A stretch of DNA of 64,000 nucleotides from Oehlia diaphana (lineage: Eukaryota > Glomeromycota > Glomeromycetes > Glomerales > Glomeraceae). Every line of letters starts with the position of its first letter. Position 1 is the stretch's first letter. The notes under the pieces were generated by a model, which was not told the DNA's origin, searched no databases, and worked only from the letters and a program-made list of their open reading frames with translations. The translations under genes were made by a program, and so were the position numbers. The DNA lies in contig QZLH01000126.1 of NCBI GenBank assembly GCA_003833135.1, forward strand, positions 7,663-71,662, given 5' to 3'. Shown here piece by piece: positions 63,648-64,000 of this stretch.

Positions 63648-64000
63648 ATGATTGCAGAATTTGTAACGGTTTTGGGAATTATTCCAACTGGTTTAGTGGC
63701 TTTTTATGTTTGGCTTTTACAAAGTCGTAAAGGTACTTTACCTATAACAACAACAGACTGTGCATATGATCGTAATAAATATGGACAAATTCTTAATTGG
63801 GATAAATATTGTTTATACATTCATGGAAATCCAACATTAATTTTTAGTGGTGAATTTCATTATTGGCGACTTCCCGATCGATCAAGATGGGAATATATAT
63901 TAAAAAAATATCGAGCAGGAGGATTTAATTGTATTAGAATTTATTTTCATTGGGGATTCCATAATCCTGATGAAGGAATTTATAAATTTGATGATAATAG
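63648..64000 (+). CDS. GH35 beta-galactosidase, 5' part
   Basis: Open to the window end, 117 complete codons. After a hydrophobic N-terminal anchor (VLGIIPTGLVAFYVWLL) the sequence matches the start of glycoside hydrolase family 35: LIFSGEFHYWRLPDRSRW, YRAGGFNCIRIYFHWGFHNP and EGIYKFDDN. GH35 enzymes release terminal beta-galactose from plant wall polymers and glycoconjugates; the catalytic Glu residues lie beyond the window. The anchor suggests a secreted or membrane-attached enzyme, which is of interest in an organism thought to have few plant-wall hydrolases. The remaining exons cannot be seen. Confidence 0.9.
   Translation, partial: MIAEFVTVLGIIPTGLVAFYVWLLQSRKGTLPITTTDCAYDRNKYGQILNWDKYCLYIHGNPTLIFSGEFHYWRLPDRSRWEYILKKYRAGGFNCIRIYFHWGFHNPDEGIYKFDDN

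Overview
The window looks like nuclear DNA of an early-diverging fungus, most likely an arbuscular mycorrhizal fungus of the Rhizophagus type (Glomeromycotina). The reasons are: very AT-rich DNA; many short GT-AG introns (about 50-110 bp) with TTTAG-type acceptors; ordinary fungal housekeeping genes; and families that are expanded or retained in Glomeromycotina (a Crinkler-type gene, an OTT_1508-like deaminase, a T-box factor, many miniature transposons). The species is inferred, not proven. Gene models were assembled by eye from splice signals and protein-family landmarks. Every multi-exon model reported as intact sums to a whole number of codons, and each family-specific motif falls in frame.

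Layout. 1-5.5 kb is gene-free and repeat-rich: a 2.56 kb foldback element (240-2799) carries two younger MITEs nested in one arm, followed by tandem repeats. 5.5-19.2 kb holds SGF29 (SAGA reader), a small zinc-binding protein, a MULE-like SWIM zinc-finger protein, a T-box transcription factor, triosephosphate isomerase, a METTL21-type methyltransferase and proteasome subunit alpha4. A tRNA-Val(TAC) follows at 19.5 kb. 20-27 kb holds a Pcl/PHO80-like cyclin, a 15-exon mitochondrial radical-SAM HemN/RSAD1-like gene whose ninth intron has a mutated donor (ATAAGT), and a PINX1/PXR1 G-patch protein. 27-33.7 kb holds a broken Crinkler-like gene, a PMP3-like membrane protein with a long repetitive tail, a C2H2 zinc-finger protein and a DUF4203-like membrane protein. 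34-50.4 kb holds a 100-residue Rieske protein, VPS37 (ESCRT-I), mitochondrial tyrosyl-tRNA synthetase, glycogen debranching enzyme (16 exons) and a RALGAPB orthologue (14 exons). 50.4-54.2 kb is a transposon-rich spacer with a second foldback element, several MITEs, a 731-base assembly gap and a Tigger/pogo-like terminus. 54.2-64 kb holds an OTT_1508-like deaminase, an orphan ORF, a glycerol-3-phosphate acyltransferase, an AVT-type amino-acid transporter and the 5' part of a GH35 beta-galactosidase cut by the window edge.

There is no operon logic. Neighbouring genes are mostly divergent or convergent pairs: T-box/TPI, METTL21/alpha4 and TyrRS/debranching enzyme are divergent; VPS37/TyrRS, TPI/METTL21 and debranching enzyme/RALGAPB are convergent. 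The most interesting points are the T-box factor, the splice-donor lesion in the RSAD1-like gene, the deaminase, the RalGAP-beta orthologue, the layered foldback/MITE history, and a recurring T-run/A-run palindrome found upstream of several start codons and inside introns.
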